Origin: Mitsuaria sp. PDC51
GTDB lineage: Bacteria; Pseudomonadota; Gammaproteobacteria; Burkholderiales; Burkholderiaceae_C
Direction: 5' to 3'
Length of the DNA: 64,000 nucleotides
Assembly (NCBI RefSeq): GCF_900113225.1
Contig: NZ_FOZE01000001.1
Span: 186,001-250,000, forward strand
Shown: in pieces, positions 1-7,698 of the stretch
Position numbering within the stretch: position 1 is the first letter of the stretch
Layout: each line of letters begins with the position of its first letter
The notes under the pieces: model-generated
Told to the model about the DNA's origin: nothing
The model's input: the letters and a program-made list of their open reading frames with translations, nothing else
Database searches by the model: none
Position numbers and translations under genes: made by a program

Positions 1-188
1 CCGAGGGCGGGCGCCGACGGGGCGAACTGAACGCGCGCCGGGCGCAAGGCGCCCGATCACGGTGGGCAATCGCAACGGAGGTGCAACGAAGGCATCTCCG
101 GGGCGTCGTTCATGGGGTCGTCATCGCGCGTGGACAGACTCGCGGGCTTCCTCCCTCCTGTGCCCCGCCTTTGGGCGGCCTCCTCCTC

Positions 189-1895
189 GTGAACACTGTC
201 CGCACCGACTCCACCGAACCCGTCGACGCCATCGTCTCCAACGTCACGACCAACACCGACGTCACGGCGAACGCCACCGCCAACGCTGACCGCAGCCGCC
301 TCGCCGCGGCGGGCGCCATGGCCGGCCTGCTGTCCCTCGCCTTGGCCGCCTGCGGCGGCAGCGGCAACGGCAGCGGCGGTCCCGAGCCAGAAGCCGGCGC
401 CTGGACCACCGGCGACCTGCACGTGCACACCGTCCAGTCCGACGATTCGCGCACGACGCAGACGCTGGACTTCGTGCTCGGCAAGGCCTTCACCACCCAC
501 GGGCTGGACTGGATGGCGGTCACCAACCACCTGCGTTCGTCCAAGTACGACAACGACGCGAAGCTGCTGCCGGCGCCGGTGGCCTTCGCCTATGGCATGG
601 CCGCCTACGAGATGCCCCGCGTCAAGGCGCTGCAGGCAGCCGGCAGCTACACCGGCAAGCTGATCTTCTCCGGCTTCGAGTGGGACACGCCCACCCATGA
701 CCACATCGGCATCGGCATCTTCGAAGGCGACCCGACGCTCGCCACCTCCGCCAGCGCGATGAAGGAGTTCCAGTACGTCTTCACCAACGGCGACGAGTCG
801 CTGTTCCAGGCGGACGACCTGGCCCGCTGGAAGGCCAAGTACAGCCAGCGCGCCAACGCCACGGCCGCCGACGCGCTCAAGGGCATCGCCTGGCTGAAGG
901 ACAACTACCCGGACACCAGCTACGCGGTCATCAACCATCCGTCGCGCAATCCCGGCAAGTACACGATCGCCGACTTCCGGCAGATGAATGACCTCGCGCC
1001 GAAGATCGTCTTCGCGATCGAGGGCATGGTGGGCAACCAGATGGAGCCCAACCGCGGCGGCTACACCTCGGCCTACATCGACGCCAACAAGCCCAACCGC
1101 ACCTACGGCGGCACCGACTACGTCGTCGCCCAGCTCGGCGGCGTGTGGGACGCGCTGCTGGGGGAAGGGCGTCGCATCTGGAACGTCGCGAACTCCGACT
1201 CGCACTTCGAGATCGATGCCGCCGGCAACAGCAGCGGCTACTACCCCGGCGAGTACGCGAAGAACTACGTGTGGCAGCCCAAGGGCAGCACCGGCGTCGC
1301 CGGCCTGCTGGGCAGCCTGCGCGCGGGCCGCGGCTTCGGCGTGTTCGGCGACCTGATCAACGCGCTGGACTTCCGCGCCTCGGCCGGCGGCGGCCAGGCG
1401 ACCATGGGTCAGGAGCTGGTCGCCAGCGCGGGGCAGACGGTGACCGTCACCCTGCGCTTCAAGAGCCCGGCGGTGAACAACTATCAGCGGCCGGTCAACA
1501 GCGGCAACCTCGGCAACATGGTGCCCAAGGTGCATCACGTCGACCTGATCGTCGGCGACGTCGGCCCCAAGGCAGTGCCCGGCACGCCGGCCTACGACGT
1601 GGCGACGAATCCGTCGACGCGGGTGCTCAAGCGTTTCACCAGCGCCGACTGGACCCTGGGCGCGGACGGCTACTACAGCGTCACGACGACGCTGCCGGCG
1701 AGCCGGAGCCAGTACCTGCGCCTGCGCGGCACCAACCTGGCCGAGGACGTGCCCGGCCTGAGCGCCGGTGGCGAGCCGCTCGCCGACCAGCCGGTGAACA
1801 CGGCCGACAACGCGACGCGCCATGACCAGATCAACGACCGCAACTACGGCAGCCTGTGGTTCTACTCGAACCCGATCTTCGTCACCGTGAAGTGA
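189..1895 (+). CDS. PHP-like metallo-phosphoesterase lipoprotein
   Basis: Predicted outer or periplasmic lipoprotein with a PHP/polymerase-histidinol-phosphatase-like fold. After a lipobox (LALAAC followed by a GGSG linker) comes DLHVHT, the HxH metal-binding opening of PHP domains, with further candidate metal ligands in NHPSRN and NSDSHF. This suggests a metal-dependent phosphoesterase acting outside the cytoplasm; the substrate cannot be told. The start is uncertain. GTG at 189 gives a basic segment (DRSR) ahead of the hydrophobic stretch. ATG at 318 starts only 11 codons before the lipobox Cys and lacks positive charges. A GTG at 81 has its GGAG too close. The reading frame is clean to the TGA at 1893-1895. 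A GC-rich stem (GCGACGCG with CGCGTCGC) follows the stop. Confidence 0.7.
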   Translation: MNTVRTDSTEPVDAIVSNVTTNTDVTANATANADRSRLAAAGAMAGLLSLALAACGGSGNGSGGPEPEAGAWTTGDLHVHTVQSDDSRTTQTLDFVLGKAFTTHGLDWMAVTNHLRSSKYDNDAKLLPAPVAFAYGMAAYEMPRVKALQAAGSYTGKLIFSGFEWDTPTHDHIGIGIFEGDPTLATSASAMKEFQYVFTNGDESLFQADDLARWKAKYSQRANATAADALKGIAWLKDNYPDTSYAVINHPSRNPGKYTIADFRQMNDLAPKIVFAIEGMVGNQMEPNRGGYTSAYIDANKPNRTYGGTDYVVAQLGGVWDALLGEGRRIWNVANSDSHFEIDAAGNSSGYYPGEYAKNYVWQPKGSTGVAGLLGSLRAGRGFGVFGDLINALDFRASAGGGQATMGQELVASAGQTVTVTLRFKSPAVNNYQRPVNSGNLGNMVPKVHHVDLIVGDVGPKAVPGTPAYDVATNPSTRVLKRFTSADWTLGADGYYSVTTTLPASRSQYLRLRGTNLAEDVPGLSAGGEPLADQPVNTADNATRHDQINDRNYGSLWFYSNPIFVTVK

Positions 1896-1900
1896 GGCGC

Positions 1901-1931
1901 GCGACGCGGGCTCGCGCTGGGCGCGCGTCGC
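1901..1931 (+). terminator. Possible stem-loop after the PHP-like gene
   Basis: Arms GCGACGCG (1901-1908) and CGCGTCGC (1924-1931) are perfectly complementary around a 15-nt loop. A competing pair, GGCTCGC (1909-1915) and GCGAGCC (1934-1940), overlaps it. No T-run follows, so a terminator role is only inferred from its position 5 bases after the stop. Confidence 0.3.
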
Positions 1932-2010
1932 TGGCGAGCCGCCAGTCGTCCGGGCGGCACAATCGCGGCTCGGAGCTGGCCGGTTCCCAGTCCTGCGCAC
2001 CTGCATCGCC

Positions 2011-2406
2011 ATGTCCATCCGCATCGTCCAACTCGGCGTCACGCCGCGCCTGCCCGACGAGGGCGCCCGCCTCGGCACCGTGCGTCGCCCGCCGCGCGGC
2101 ATCCGCAAGGAGGACTACGCCCGCCTGGGCTACTACGACAGCTGGCTGCCGCTGCTGGCGCCCAGCGCCGAGCTGATGGCGCAGGGCAAGGCGGCTGAGG
2201 ACGACCGGCAATGGGCCGCCTTCGCCAAGGCCTACCGCAAGGAGATGGGCGAGTCCGCGCCGTCGCAGCTGCTGGATGCGCTGGCGGCGCTGTCGCACTC
2301 GGCCAACCTGTCGGTGGGCTGCTACTGCGACGACCCGAAGCGCTGCCACCGCAGCCTGCTCACGCAGCTGCTGGAGGAGCGCGGGGCCGCGCTGCGCGCC
2401 GACTGA
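2011..2406 (+). CDS. DUF488 (YeaO-like) family protein
   Basis: Small cytoplasmic protein of 131 residues in the DUF488/YeaO family. The recognisable parts are the N-terminal block with TVRRPPRGIRKEDYA and the C-terminal CYCDDPKRCHRSLL, the cysteine/histidine signature of this family. Biochemical function is not established for the family, so none is assigned. The ATG at 2011 follows the previous stop by about 115 bases. The gene converges on the reverse transcriptase, with only 6 bases between the two stop codons, so it is unlikely to be part of the same transcript. Length is normal for the family. Confidence 0.75.
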   Translation: MSIRIVQLGVTPRLPDEGARLGTVRRPPRGIRKEDYARLGYYDSWLPLLAPSAELMAQGKAAEDDRQWAAFAKAYRKEMGESAPSQLLDALAALSHSANLSVGCYCDDPKRCHRSLLTQLLEERGAALRAD

Positions 2407-2412
2407 GCCCGG

Positions 2413-3804
2413 TCAGCGATCCGCGTTGAACTGGATTGCCGCAAGCATGCGCGTCAGCTTCTCGACGCGCGACGCCGCCAGGAACTGCCGCGCCCAGGCG
2501 AGCCGGCCCAGCAGCGGCGCGCGCAAGGCCGGATCCACCGGGACGGATCGCGACCGCAGGCCGAGCTGGTGCAGTTCCGCCTTGAGGCGGTCGTAGCGCT
2601 CGCGCGCGAGATTCGGCCGCGTGTTGACGACGACGCCGGTGACGGACTGGCGCCCGCCCGCCGGCATCGCGCGCGTCTTGTCGCGCCGCAGGCGGAAGCC
2701 CTCGTCCTCGACGATGGCCGTGACCCAGGCGCGCAGCGCGCGTTGATCGCGGCGCAGCGAGGCGGGCCCCGAGAACACCAGGTCATCCGCGTAGCGCGTG
2801 TAGCGCGCACCGAAGCGCCGCGCCAATCCGTCCAGTCGCAGGTCCATCGGGAACGCGCACAGGTTGGCCAGCACCGGCGAGGTGGGCGCGCCCTGCGGCA
2901 GGTGGAAGGACGCGAGGCGCCGGGCGCCGTCGGCATCGATCGAGTCGTCCTCGCGCAGTCGCTCGCGCAGCGGCGCGGGCGTGCGGGTCAGGCACAGAAG
3001 CACGAGGCGCTCCACCACCGCGTCCGGCAGGCCCAGCGTGCGCAGCGTCGCGCGGACCCGCGCCCGGCCGATGCTCGGGAAGAAGTCGCGCAGGTCGAAG
3101 CGGATCACGAAGTCCTGGCCCGCGTGGCCGGCCGCGTGCGTCGCGACGTTGCGGCCGCGCACGAAGCCGTGCGCCGCCTCGTGGCAGGGCAACTGCTGCA
3201 GGAAGTCGTCGAGCAGGCGGCGCTGCAGGGTCTTGAGCCGCGGCATCGGGGCCTCGATGAGGCGCAGCCCGCCGCGGCGCTTGGGCACGAGCAGGCCACG
3301 GTAATGGGGCGTCGGATGCGCATGCGGTTGGCGTGGCGTCGCGGTGCGCTCGCGGTACTGGCGCGCGGGACCGGCGAAGTGATCCAGCTCGTCGAGCGTG
3401 AGGCCGAGCCAGGCCGCGAGATCCGCCTCGGTCGACCAGTCCGGCCGCACCAGCGATGCCAGCGCCAGCGGAGGCGGCCGCAGGCGAGACGGTCGCAGCA
3501 GCAGGCGGCGCACCGTCGGCCGTGGGCGCTCCGGATCGAAGCCGGCGTGGAATGCCTCGAGCGCTTGCAGCGCGTCGGCGAGGCTCGCCACCGAGTGGGC
3601 CAGCCACACGGGCCCCGCCCAGCGCGCCAGCTCGGCGCACAAGGGCGTGAGCCAAGGGCGCGCTTCGGCGCCAAGGCATTGCTCCGCGCGCGCCTGCAGC
3701 GCATGGGCCTCGCGGCCGCGTGGCGCGTCGTCGTCCGTCTGCAGCGCCCGCGCGAGCGCCAGCGCGATCCAGCGGGGATAGGTCAGCGGCGCGGCAAGGC
3801 TCAT
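2413..3804 (-). CDS. Retron-type reverse transcriptase with N-terminal extension
   Basis: 463-residue RNA-directed DNA polymerase with a complete RT core. Motifs: HYRGLLVPKRRGG (about 167-179); AHGFVRGRN (211-219); catalytic D237 in FDLRDFFPS; LPQGAPTSP (302-310); YADD with D340 and D341; GFRLRRDKT (369-377); and QSVTGVVVN (386-394), where VTG is the retron-specific domain-Y signature. The retron domain-X NAxxH motif reads HAAGH (223-227), so the usual Asn is His. About 160 residues of mostly helical sequence precede the core. Such an extension is known from myxobacterial retron RTs, which like this one have no adjacent toxin or effector gene. No group II intron maturase or integrase domain is visible. 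Composition matches the native genome. The start ATG follows GGAG by about 12 bases. Upstream lies a structured RNA candidate with its own promoter. Confidence 0.9.
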   Translation of the reverse strand: MSLAAPLTYPRWIALALARALQTDDDAPRGREAHALQARAEQCLGAEARPWLTPLCAELARWAGPVWLAHSVASLADALQALEAFHAGFDPERPRPTVRRLLLRPSRLRPPPLALASLVRPDWSTEADLAAWLGLTLDELDHFAGPARQYRERTATPRQPHAHPTPHYRGLLVPKRRGGLRLIEAPMPRLKTLQRRLLDDFLQQLPCHEAAHGFVRGRNVATHAAGHAGQDFVIRFDLRDFFPSIGRARVRATLRTLGLPDAVVERLVLLCLTRTPAPLRERLREDDSIDADGARRLASFHLPQGAPTSPVLANLCAFPMDLRLDGLARRFGARYTRYADDLVFSGPASLRRDQRALRAWVTAIVEDEGFRLRRDKTRAMPAGGRQSVTGVVVNTRPNLARERYDRLKAELHQLGLRSRSVPVDPALRAPLLGRLAWARQFLAASRVEKLTRMLAAIQFNADR

Positions 3805-3877
3805 TGGCGTGGAGGCTCTCCAGGATCAGCGACGCGACCGGGGAAAAGGGCTCGGTCCGCGGCGGACGGCAAGGGGT

Positions 3878-4037
3878 GACCTCCAGCGACCGCCAACTCA
3901 CCGGTCCCGCCGATTCAGGTCCGCGCGGCAGCGCGGCGCCGAATCCGCGCCGGATGTCTGACTGTGGAGAGCGCCGCGAGGATGCCCCGCGGCCGGAGGC
4001 GCGAACGCTTCCGAAAGGCTTGGCGGCGCCGGAGGTC
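3878..4037 (-). ncRNA. Candidate retron msr-msd RNA
   Basis: Read on the minus strand, GACCTCCGGCG (4037-4027, candidate a1) pairs with CGCTGGAGGTC (3888-3878, candidate a2) over 11 bp with a single G-U, enclosing about 138 nt. Inside, in order: an AGC at 4020-4018 whose G is a candidate branch nucleotide; a small hairpin GCG-TTCG-CGC; a hairpin with CCGCG/CGCGG arms (3992-3974); and a long hairpin of GATTC/GAATC outer arms and CCGCGC/GCGCGG inner arms with a TGCC loop (3945-3912). The RT start codon is 73 nt downstream. Order, strand, spacing and closing duplex match retron msr-msd-RT architecture. That it is reverse transcribed is inference. Confidence 0.6.
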
Positions 4038-4044
4038 GGCGGCG

Positions 4045-4074
4045 ATTATGGGTGCGGGCCGCGAGTGCGCTCAA
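4045..4074 (-). promoter_or_regulatory. Sigma-70-like promoter for the retron RNA
   Basis: Minus-strand TTGAGC (4074-4069), an 18-base spacer and CATAAT (4050-4045). The predicted start point, 7-8 bases further on, coincides with the first base of the candidate a1 segment at 4037. It lies between the LysR gene's stop and the reverse transcriptase. Confidence 0.5.
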
Positions 4075-4133
4075 GCCGGCGTTCAGGCCGCGTGAGGACG
4101 TTCCCGAGCACGCGCGCCCTCACCGCGCGAGCA

Positions 4134-5147
4134 TCACGCCGCGCTCAGCACTGCCTGCTTCGCCGCATTCGCCTCCAGCGGGATGTAGGCCTGATCGGAC
4201 TCGGCGCGCTTGGCCTCGCAGCTGGCCACCAGCTGCTTCTGCCATTGCGAGTGGCGGTCGAAGAGCTCCGCGATCCAGTCGACGAAGACCCGCAGCTTGG
4301 TGCTCAGGTGCCGGTTCGGCGGGTACACCACGTACAGCGGCAGCGGGTCCGATTCCCAGTCGCACAGGAAGGGCACGAGCTCGCCAGCGTCGATGTGCGG
4401 CTTGATCATGAAGTAGGGCGCCTGGATCACGCCCAGCCCGGTCAGGCCCGCCGTCATGTACGCGTTGCCGTCGTTGACCGAGACCTTGTAGTGGCCGTAG
4501 ATCTCGTAGCGCTGGCCGTTCTTGCTGTAGTCGAACGGGAAGCGCTTGCCGGTGCGCGTCGAGAAATAGCTCACCACGTGATGCTGGTCGGACTCCAGGT
4601 CCAGCGGATGCTGCGGCATGCCGTGGCGCTGGATGTAGGCGGGCGAGGCGCAGCAGCCGTAGCCCCAGTCGCCGATGCGCCGCGCCACCAGCGACTGGTC
4701 GGTGATCTCGCCGCCGCGCACGACGCAGTCGACGTTGTCGCCGATCAGGTCCACCGGCCGGTCCGATACGCCCAGGTCGATCTGGATGTCCGGATGTCTT
4801 GCATAAAACTCCGGAAGTGCAGGAATCAGCAGCAGCCGCGCCACGCTCGACGCGACGTCCACGCGGATCCGCCCCTTCGGCGCCGCGCGCGCGTGCGACA
4901 CGGAGCCCTCCAGCTCCTCGATGTCCGATAGCAGCCGCGTGACCCGCTCGTAATAGGCGGCGCCATCGGGCGTGACGCTGACGCGCCGCGTGGTGCGGTT
5001 CAGCAGCTTGACCTTGAGGTGCTCCTCGAGCGACTGGATCAGCCGCGTCACCGCGGTCTTGGGCAGGTCCAGCGATTCCGCCGCCCGCGTGAAGGTACCC
5101 GCTTCCACGACGCGCGCGAAAGCCTGCATGGCATTGAGCTTGTCCAT
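4134..5147 (-). CDS. bpeT: LysR-family regulator of the efflux operon (BpeT/MexT-like)
   Basis: 337-residue LysR-type transcription factor. The N-terminal helix-turn-helix spans roughly residues 1-60 (AMQAFARVVEAGTFTRAAESLDLPK), followed by a linker helix and the periplasmic-binding-protein-like effector domain (about 90-300). ATG at 5147 is chosen because the helix-turn-helix begins immediately after it; an upstream in-frame extension carries no conserved sequence. The gene is divergent from the llpE-bpeE-bpeF-oprC-like operon, the arrangement of bpeT in Burkholderia pseudomallei and ceoR in B. cenocepacia. There the regulator activates a chloramphenicol/trimethoprim/fluoroquinolone pump. 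Two dyads in the shared upstream region are candidate binding sites. Symbol assigned by synteny and family; direct orthology is not proven. Confidence 0.8.
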   Translation of the reverse strand: MDKLNAMQAFARVVEAGTFTRAAESLDLPKTAVTRLIQSLEEHLKVKLLNRTTRRVSVTPDGAAYYERVTRLLSDIEELEGSVSHARAAPKGRIRVDVASSVARLLLIPALPEFYARHPDIQIDLGVSDRPVDLIGDNVDCVVRGGEITDQSLVARRIGDWGYGCCASPAYIQRHGMPQHPLDLESDQHHVVSYFSTRTGKRFPFDYSKNGQRYEIYGHYKVSVNDGNAYMTAGLTGLGVIQAPYFMIKPHIDAGELVPFLCDWESDPLPLYVVYPPNRHLSTKLRVFVDWIAELFDRHSQWQKQLVASCEAKRAESDQAYIPLEANAAKQAVLSAA

Positions 5148-5209
5148 CCTGAACCCCTGATGTCGGCGCGAGGCCGCGACTGCTGATGTGCTTCTGAGCT
5201 GCTGTTGAT

Positions 5210-5242
5210 CGGCTGCCCATCGGCTGCCGATCGGCTGCTGAT
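5210..5242. repeat. Three tandem 11-bp repeats upstream of the LysR gene
   Basis: CGGCTGCCCAT, CGGCTGCCGAT and CGGCTGCTGAT run head to tail at 5210-5220, 5221-5231 and 5232-5242, with a degenerate partial unit before them. The 11-bp period is one helical turn, so a protein-binding or simply slippage-prone array is possible. Confidence 0.7.
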
Positions 5243-5290
5243 CGGCGCGTCTTCGTGCGCGCGCGAGGTCGCCATCCTGCCCGATCGATT

Positions 5291-5306
5291 GTTTCGTCGA
5301 TGAAAC
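5291..5306. promoter_or_regulatory. Candidate LysR binding dyad 1
   Basis: GTTTC and GAAAC around a 6-base centre, in the divergent region between the LysR gene and the lipase-like gene. Suggestive of a LysR-type site, without experimental support. Confidence 0.35.
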
Positions 5307-5330
5307 GCTGATTCGCGCCGGGCCCTGTTT

Positions 5331-5347
5331 ATCGGACGGCGTCCGAT
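5331..5347. promoter_or_regulatory. Candidate LysR operator (ATC-N11-GAT)
   Basis: ATCGGAC and GTCCGAT are a perfect 7-bp dyad with a 3-base centre. It fits the T-N11-A core expected of LysR regulators and lies 69 bases before the start of the efflux operon. Confidence 0.45.
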
Positions 5348-5415
5348 CTCTAAATTTCGCTGCATTGCAACATGAACCGGCCTGCCCCCACGCGGAGCAG
5401 GCCTTTGCTCCTGCC

Positions 5416-6264
5416 ATGGATGCGCTGCCGCTGACCTCCTGCCAAGACGACCTCCTGCCCGCCGGCGACGGCGTGGTGCCGGTGCGCGTCTACAAGGGTG
5501 CCGCGCGCCGCAAGGACGCGCCGGTCGTCATGCACCTGCACGGCGGCGCCTTCACCTGCGGCGACCTGGACAGCGGCGAACTGGTGTCGCGCCTGCTGGC
5601 CGACGCGGGCGCGGTGGTGGTGGACGTCGACTATCCGACCGGCGCCGACCACGTCTTCCCGGCCGCGCTGAAGATGCTGGACGCGTTGCTGGCCGGCCTG
5701 CACAAGGCGCGCACGCGGCTGTCCGGCAAGGGCGCGCCGCTGGTGGTCGCCGGCGAGGAGGCCGGCGGCAACCTCGCCGCGGCCCTGGCGCTGATGGCGC
5801 GCGACCAAGGCCACCGCAAACTCGCCGGCCAGATCCTGATCGGGCCGATGCTCAATCCCTGCATGGCGACGGCCTCGCTGCGCCAGGCCGAGGCCGGCTA
5901 CGGCGAGTGCCGCTGGATGCACGGCTGGCGCGCCTACCTCGGCGAGGGCGAGGACGGCGACCATCCCTATGCCGCGCCGGCCAACACCAGCCGCCTCGCC
6001 GGCCTGGTGCCGGCGCTGGTCGTCAGCGCCGAGGACGACCCGATGCGCGACGAGGCCCTGGCCTACGCCCGCGCGATGAAGCGCGCCGGCGTCGACGTCC
6101 AGCAGGCGCTGATCGCCGGCCCGAGCGGCTGGCCCTGCAGCCTGATGAAGCGGCCCTCGCTGGCCGCGCCGCCGCAGCCCTGGGCGAGCGCGCTGCGCCA
6201 GAAGCTCGCCGATTTCCTGACCCTGATTCCTCCCGCCGGCCCGCGCCGGCCGCAACCCGCCTGA
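5416..6264 (+). CDS. llpE: LlpE-like alpha/beta hydrolase, catalytic residues lost
   Basis: 282-residue protein of the hormone-sensitive-lipase-like alpha/beta hydrolase family. It keeps the oxyanion-hole HGG (42-44) and an Asp-containing SAEDDPMRDE. The nucleophile elbow that should read GDSAGG is GEEAGG (113-118), so Glu replaces the catalytic Ser. The region where the catalytic His is expected reads AGPSGWPC without His. Ordinary esterase chemistry is therefore unlikely. It is the first gene of the efflux operon, in the place of llpE, the lipase-like gene co-transcribed with bpeEF-oprC/ceoAB-opcM in Burkholderia and dispensable for efflux there. The ATG at 5416 fits the family start; a TTG at 5365 would add 17 residues. 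A regulatory or ligand-binding role is inference. Confidence 0.75.
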   Translation: MDALPLTSCQDDLLPAGDGVVPVRVYKGAARRKDAPVVMHLHGGAFTCGDLDSGELVSRLLADAGAVVVDVDYPTGADHVFPAALKMLDALLAGLHKARTRLSGKGAPLVVAGEEAGGNLAAALALMARDQGHRKLAGQILIGPMLNPCMATASLRQAEAGYGECRWMHGWRAYLGEGEDGDHPYAAPANTSRLAGLVPALVVSAEDDPMRDEALAYARAMKRAGVDVQQALIAGPSGWPCSLMKRPSLAAPPQPWASALRQKLADFLTLIPPAGPRRPQPA

Positions 6265-6353
6265 CCGGCCCATCGAGCCTTCCCCTGACCGATCCACCGA
6301 TTTCCCAGCCGTCCCGAACTCCCAACGTCTACCCCCGTCCACGGAGCACCACC

Positions 6354-7583
6354 ATGAACAAGAAGATCTTTGCCACCTCGCTCACCGCCGTCGCCGCGGT
6401 CGTCGGGGCTCTCGTCGTCGGCCTGCACAGCCAGCAGGCGGTCGCCAATCAACCGTCGGGCGCGCCGCAGGCGATCCCCGTGTCCGTCGCCACCGTCGCC
6501 AGCCAGGACGTCGCGGCCTGGGACGAGTTCTCCGGCCGCCTCGAGGCCGTCGAGCGCGTCGACGTCCGCGCCCGGGTGTCGGGCGCGGTGCAGTCGGTGC
6601 ACTTCCGGGAAGGGGCGCTGGTCAAGGCCGGCGATCTGCTGATCACCATCGACCCCGCGCCCTACCAGGCCGAGGTCGACCGCGCCGAGGCGCAGGTGCT
6701 GGCCGCGCAGGCCCGCGTCAGCTACACGAAGAGCGAGCTGGAGCGCTCCACCCGCCTGTGGAGCGAGCGCGCCATCGCGCAGCGCGAGCTCGACGAGCGC
6801 AGCAACGCCGCCAACGAGGCCAACGCCAACCTTCGCGCGGCGCAGGCGGCGCTGCAATCGGCCAAGCTGAACCTGGGCTACACGCAGGTCCGCGCGCCGG
6901 TGGCCGGCCGCGTCGGCAAGCTGGAAGTCACGCAGGGCAACCTGGTGGCCGCCGGCCCCGGCGCGCCGGTGCTGACGACGCTGGTCTCGGTCAGCCCGAT
7001 CTACGCCAGCTTCGACGCCGACGAGCGCACCGTCGCCCGCGCGCTGGGCGAGCTGCACGGCAGCGCCAAGGGCGGGACGGGCGGAGCGGGCGCGACGGGC
7101 GACCTGTCCAGCATCCCGGTGCAGATCGGCACCGCCGCCACCGCCGACACGCCCTTCAACGGCCGGCTGCAGCTGATCGACAACCAGGTCGATGCCCGCA
7201 GCGGCACGGTGCGGGTGCGCGCGGTGCTGGACAACAAGGACGGCGCGCTGATCCCGGGCCAGTTCGCCCGCATCCGCCTGGGCCAGGCCAAGTCGCGTCC
7301 GGCGGTGCTCGTCAACGAGCGCGCCGTCGGCACCGACCAGAGCAAGCGCTTCGTGATGGTGGTCGGCGCGGACAACACGCTGAGCTACCGCGAGGTGCAG
7401 CTCGGCGCCAATGTCGATGGGCTGCGCATCGTCACCACCGGGCTGAAGCCCAACGAGCGCGTGGTCGTCAACGGCCTGCAGCGGGTGCGTCCCGGCGCTC
7501 TGGTGGCGCCCACCCTGGTCCCGATGAACGCCAAGGCGGAACTCCAGGCCAAGGACGGCGCGGCGAAGGCCGACAAATCCTGA
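6354..7583 (+). CDS. bpeE: RND efflux periplasmic adaptor (BpeE/MexE-like)
   Basis: 409-residue membrane fusion protein that bridges the inner-membrane RND pump and the outer-membrane channel in the periplasm. It has an N-terminal signal/anchor (MNKKIFATSLTAVAAVVGAL), a lipoyl half-motif (VRARVSGAVQSVHFREGALVKAGDLL), an alpha-helical hairpin (about 100-165), the second lipoyl half (LGYTQVRAPVAGRVGK), then beta-barrel and membrane-proximal domains. GGAG precedes the ATG at 6354 by about 8 bases. It sits between llpE and the RND permease; the 90-base gap upstream is the only break. A perfect 10-bp hairpin follows in the gap to the permease. Symbol by family and gene order; substrates are inferred from the Burkholderia counterpart only. 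Confidence 0.85.
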   Translation: MNKKIFATSLTAVAAVVGALVVGLHSQQAVANQPSGAPQAIPVSVATVASQDVAAWDEFSGRLEAVERVDVRARVSGAVQSVHFREGALVKAGDLLITIDPAPYQAEVDRAEAQVLAAQARVSYTKSELERSTRLWSERAIAQRELDERSNAANEANANLRAAQAALQSAKLNLGYTQVRAPVAGRVGKLEVTQGNLVAAGPGAPVLTTLVSVSPIYASFDADERTVARALGELHGSAKGGTGGAGATGDLSSIPVQIGTAATADTPFNGRLQLIDNQVDARSGTVRVRAVLDNKDGALIPGQFARIRLGQAKSRPAVLVNERAVGTDQSKRFVMVVGADNTLSYREVQLGANVDGLRIVTTGLKPNERVVVNGLQRVRPGALVAPTLVPMNAKAELQAKDGAAKADKS

Positions 7584-7592
7584 CGGCACGCC

Positions 7593-7617
7593 GCGGACCG
7601 GATCGCCTCCGGTCCGC
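7593..7617 (+). other. Intercistronic hairpin between adaptor and pump genes
   Basis: GCGGACCGGA and TCCGGTCCGC form a perfect 10-bp stem with a 5-nt loop, 10 bases after the adaptor stop. There is no T-run, so it more likely tunes mRNA stability or differential expression than ends transcription. Confidence 0.6.
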
Positions 7618-7698
7618 CGTCGTGGCCGTCAGCGGGTCGGGAGCGCCTCGGCGCTGCCCGGCACCGCCTTCCATTCCCAGTCGATCTGAAAGACTGAC

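Noticed and set aside
57-2108. A 683-codon minus-strand frame opposite the PHP-like gene
   Set aside because: Low-complexity Val/Ala/Arg/Gly translation; the plus strand encodes a lipoprotein with real motifs.
2413-3804. Group II intron maturase or diversity-generating retroelement RT as an alternative for the reverse transcriptase
   Set aside because: No maturase X or HNH domain, no template/variable repeat pair seen nearby, and the VTG motif favours a retron.
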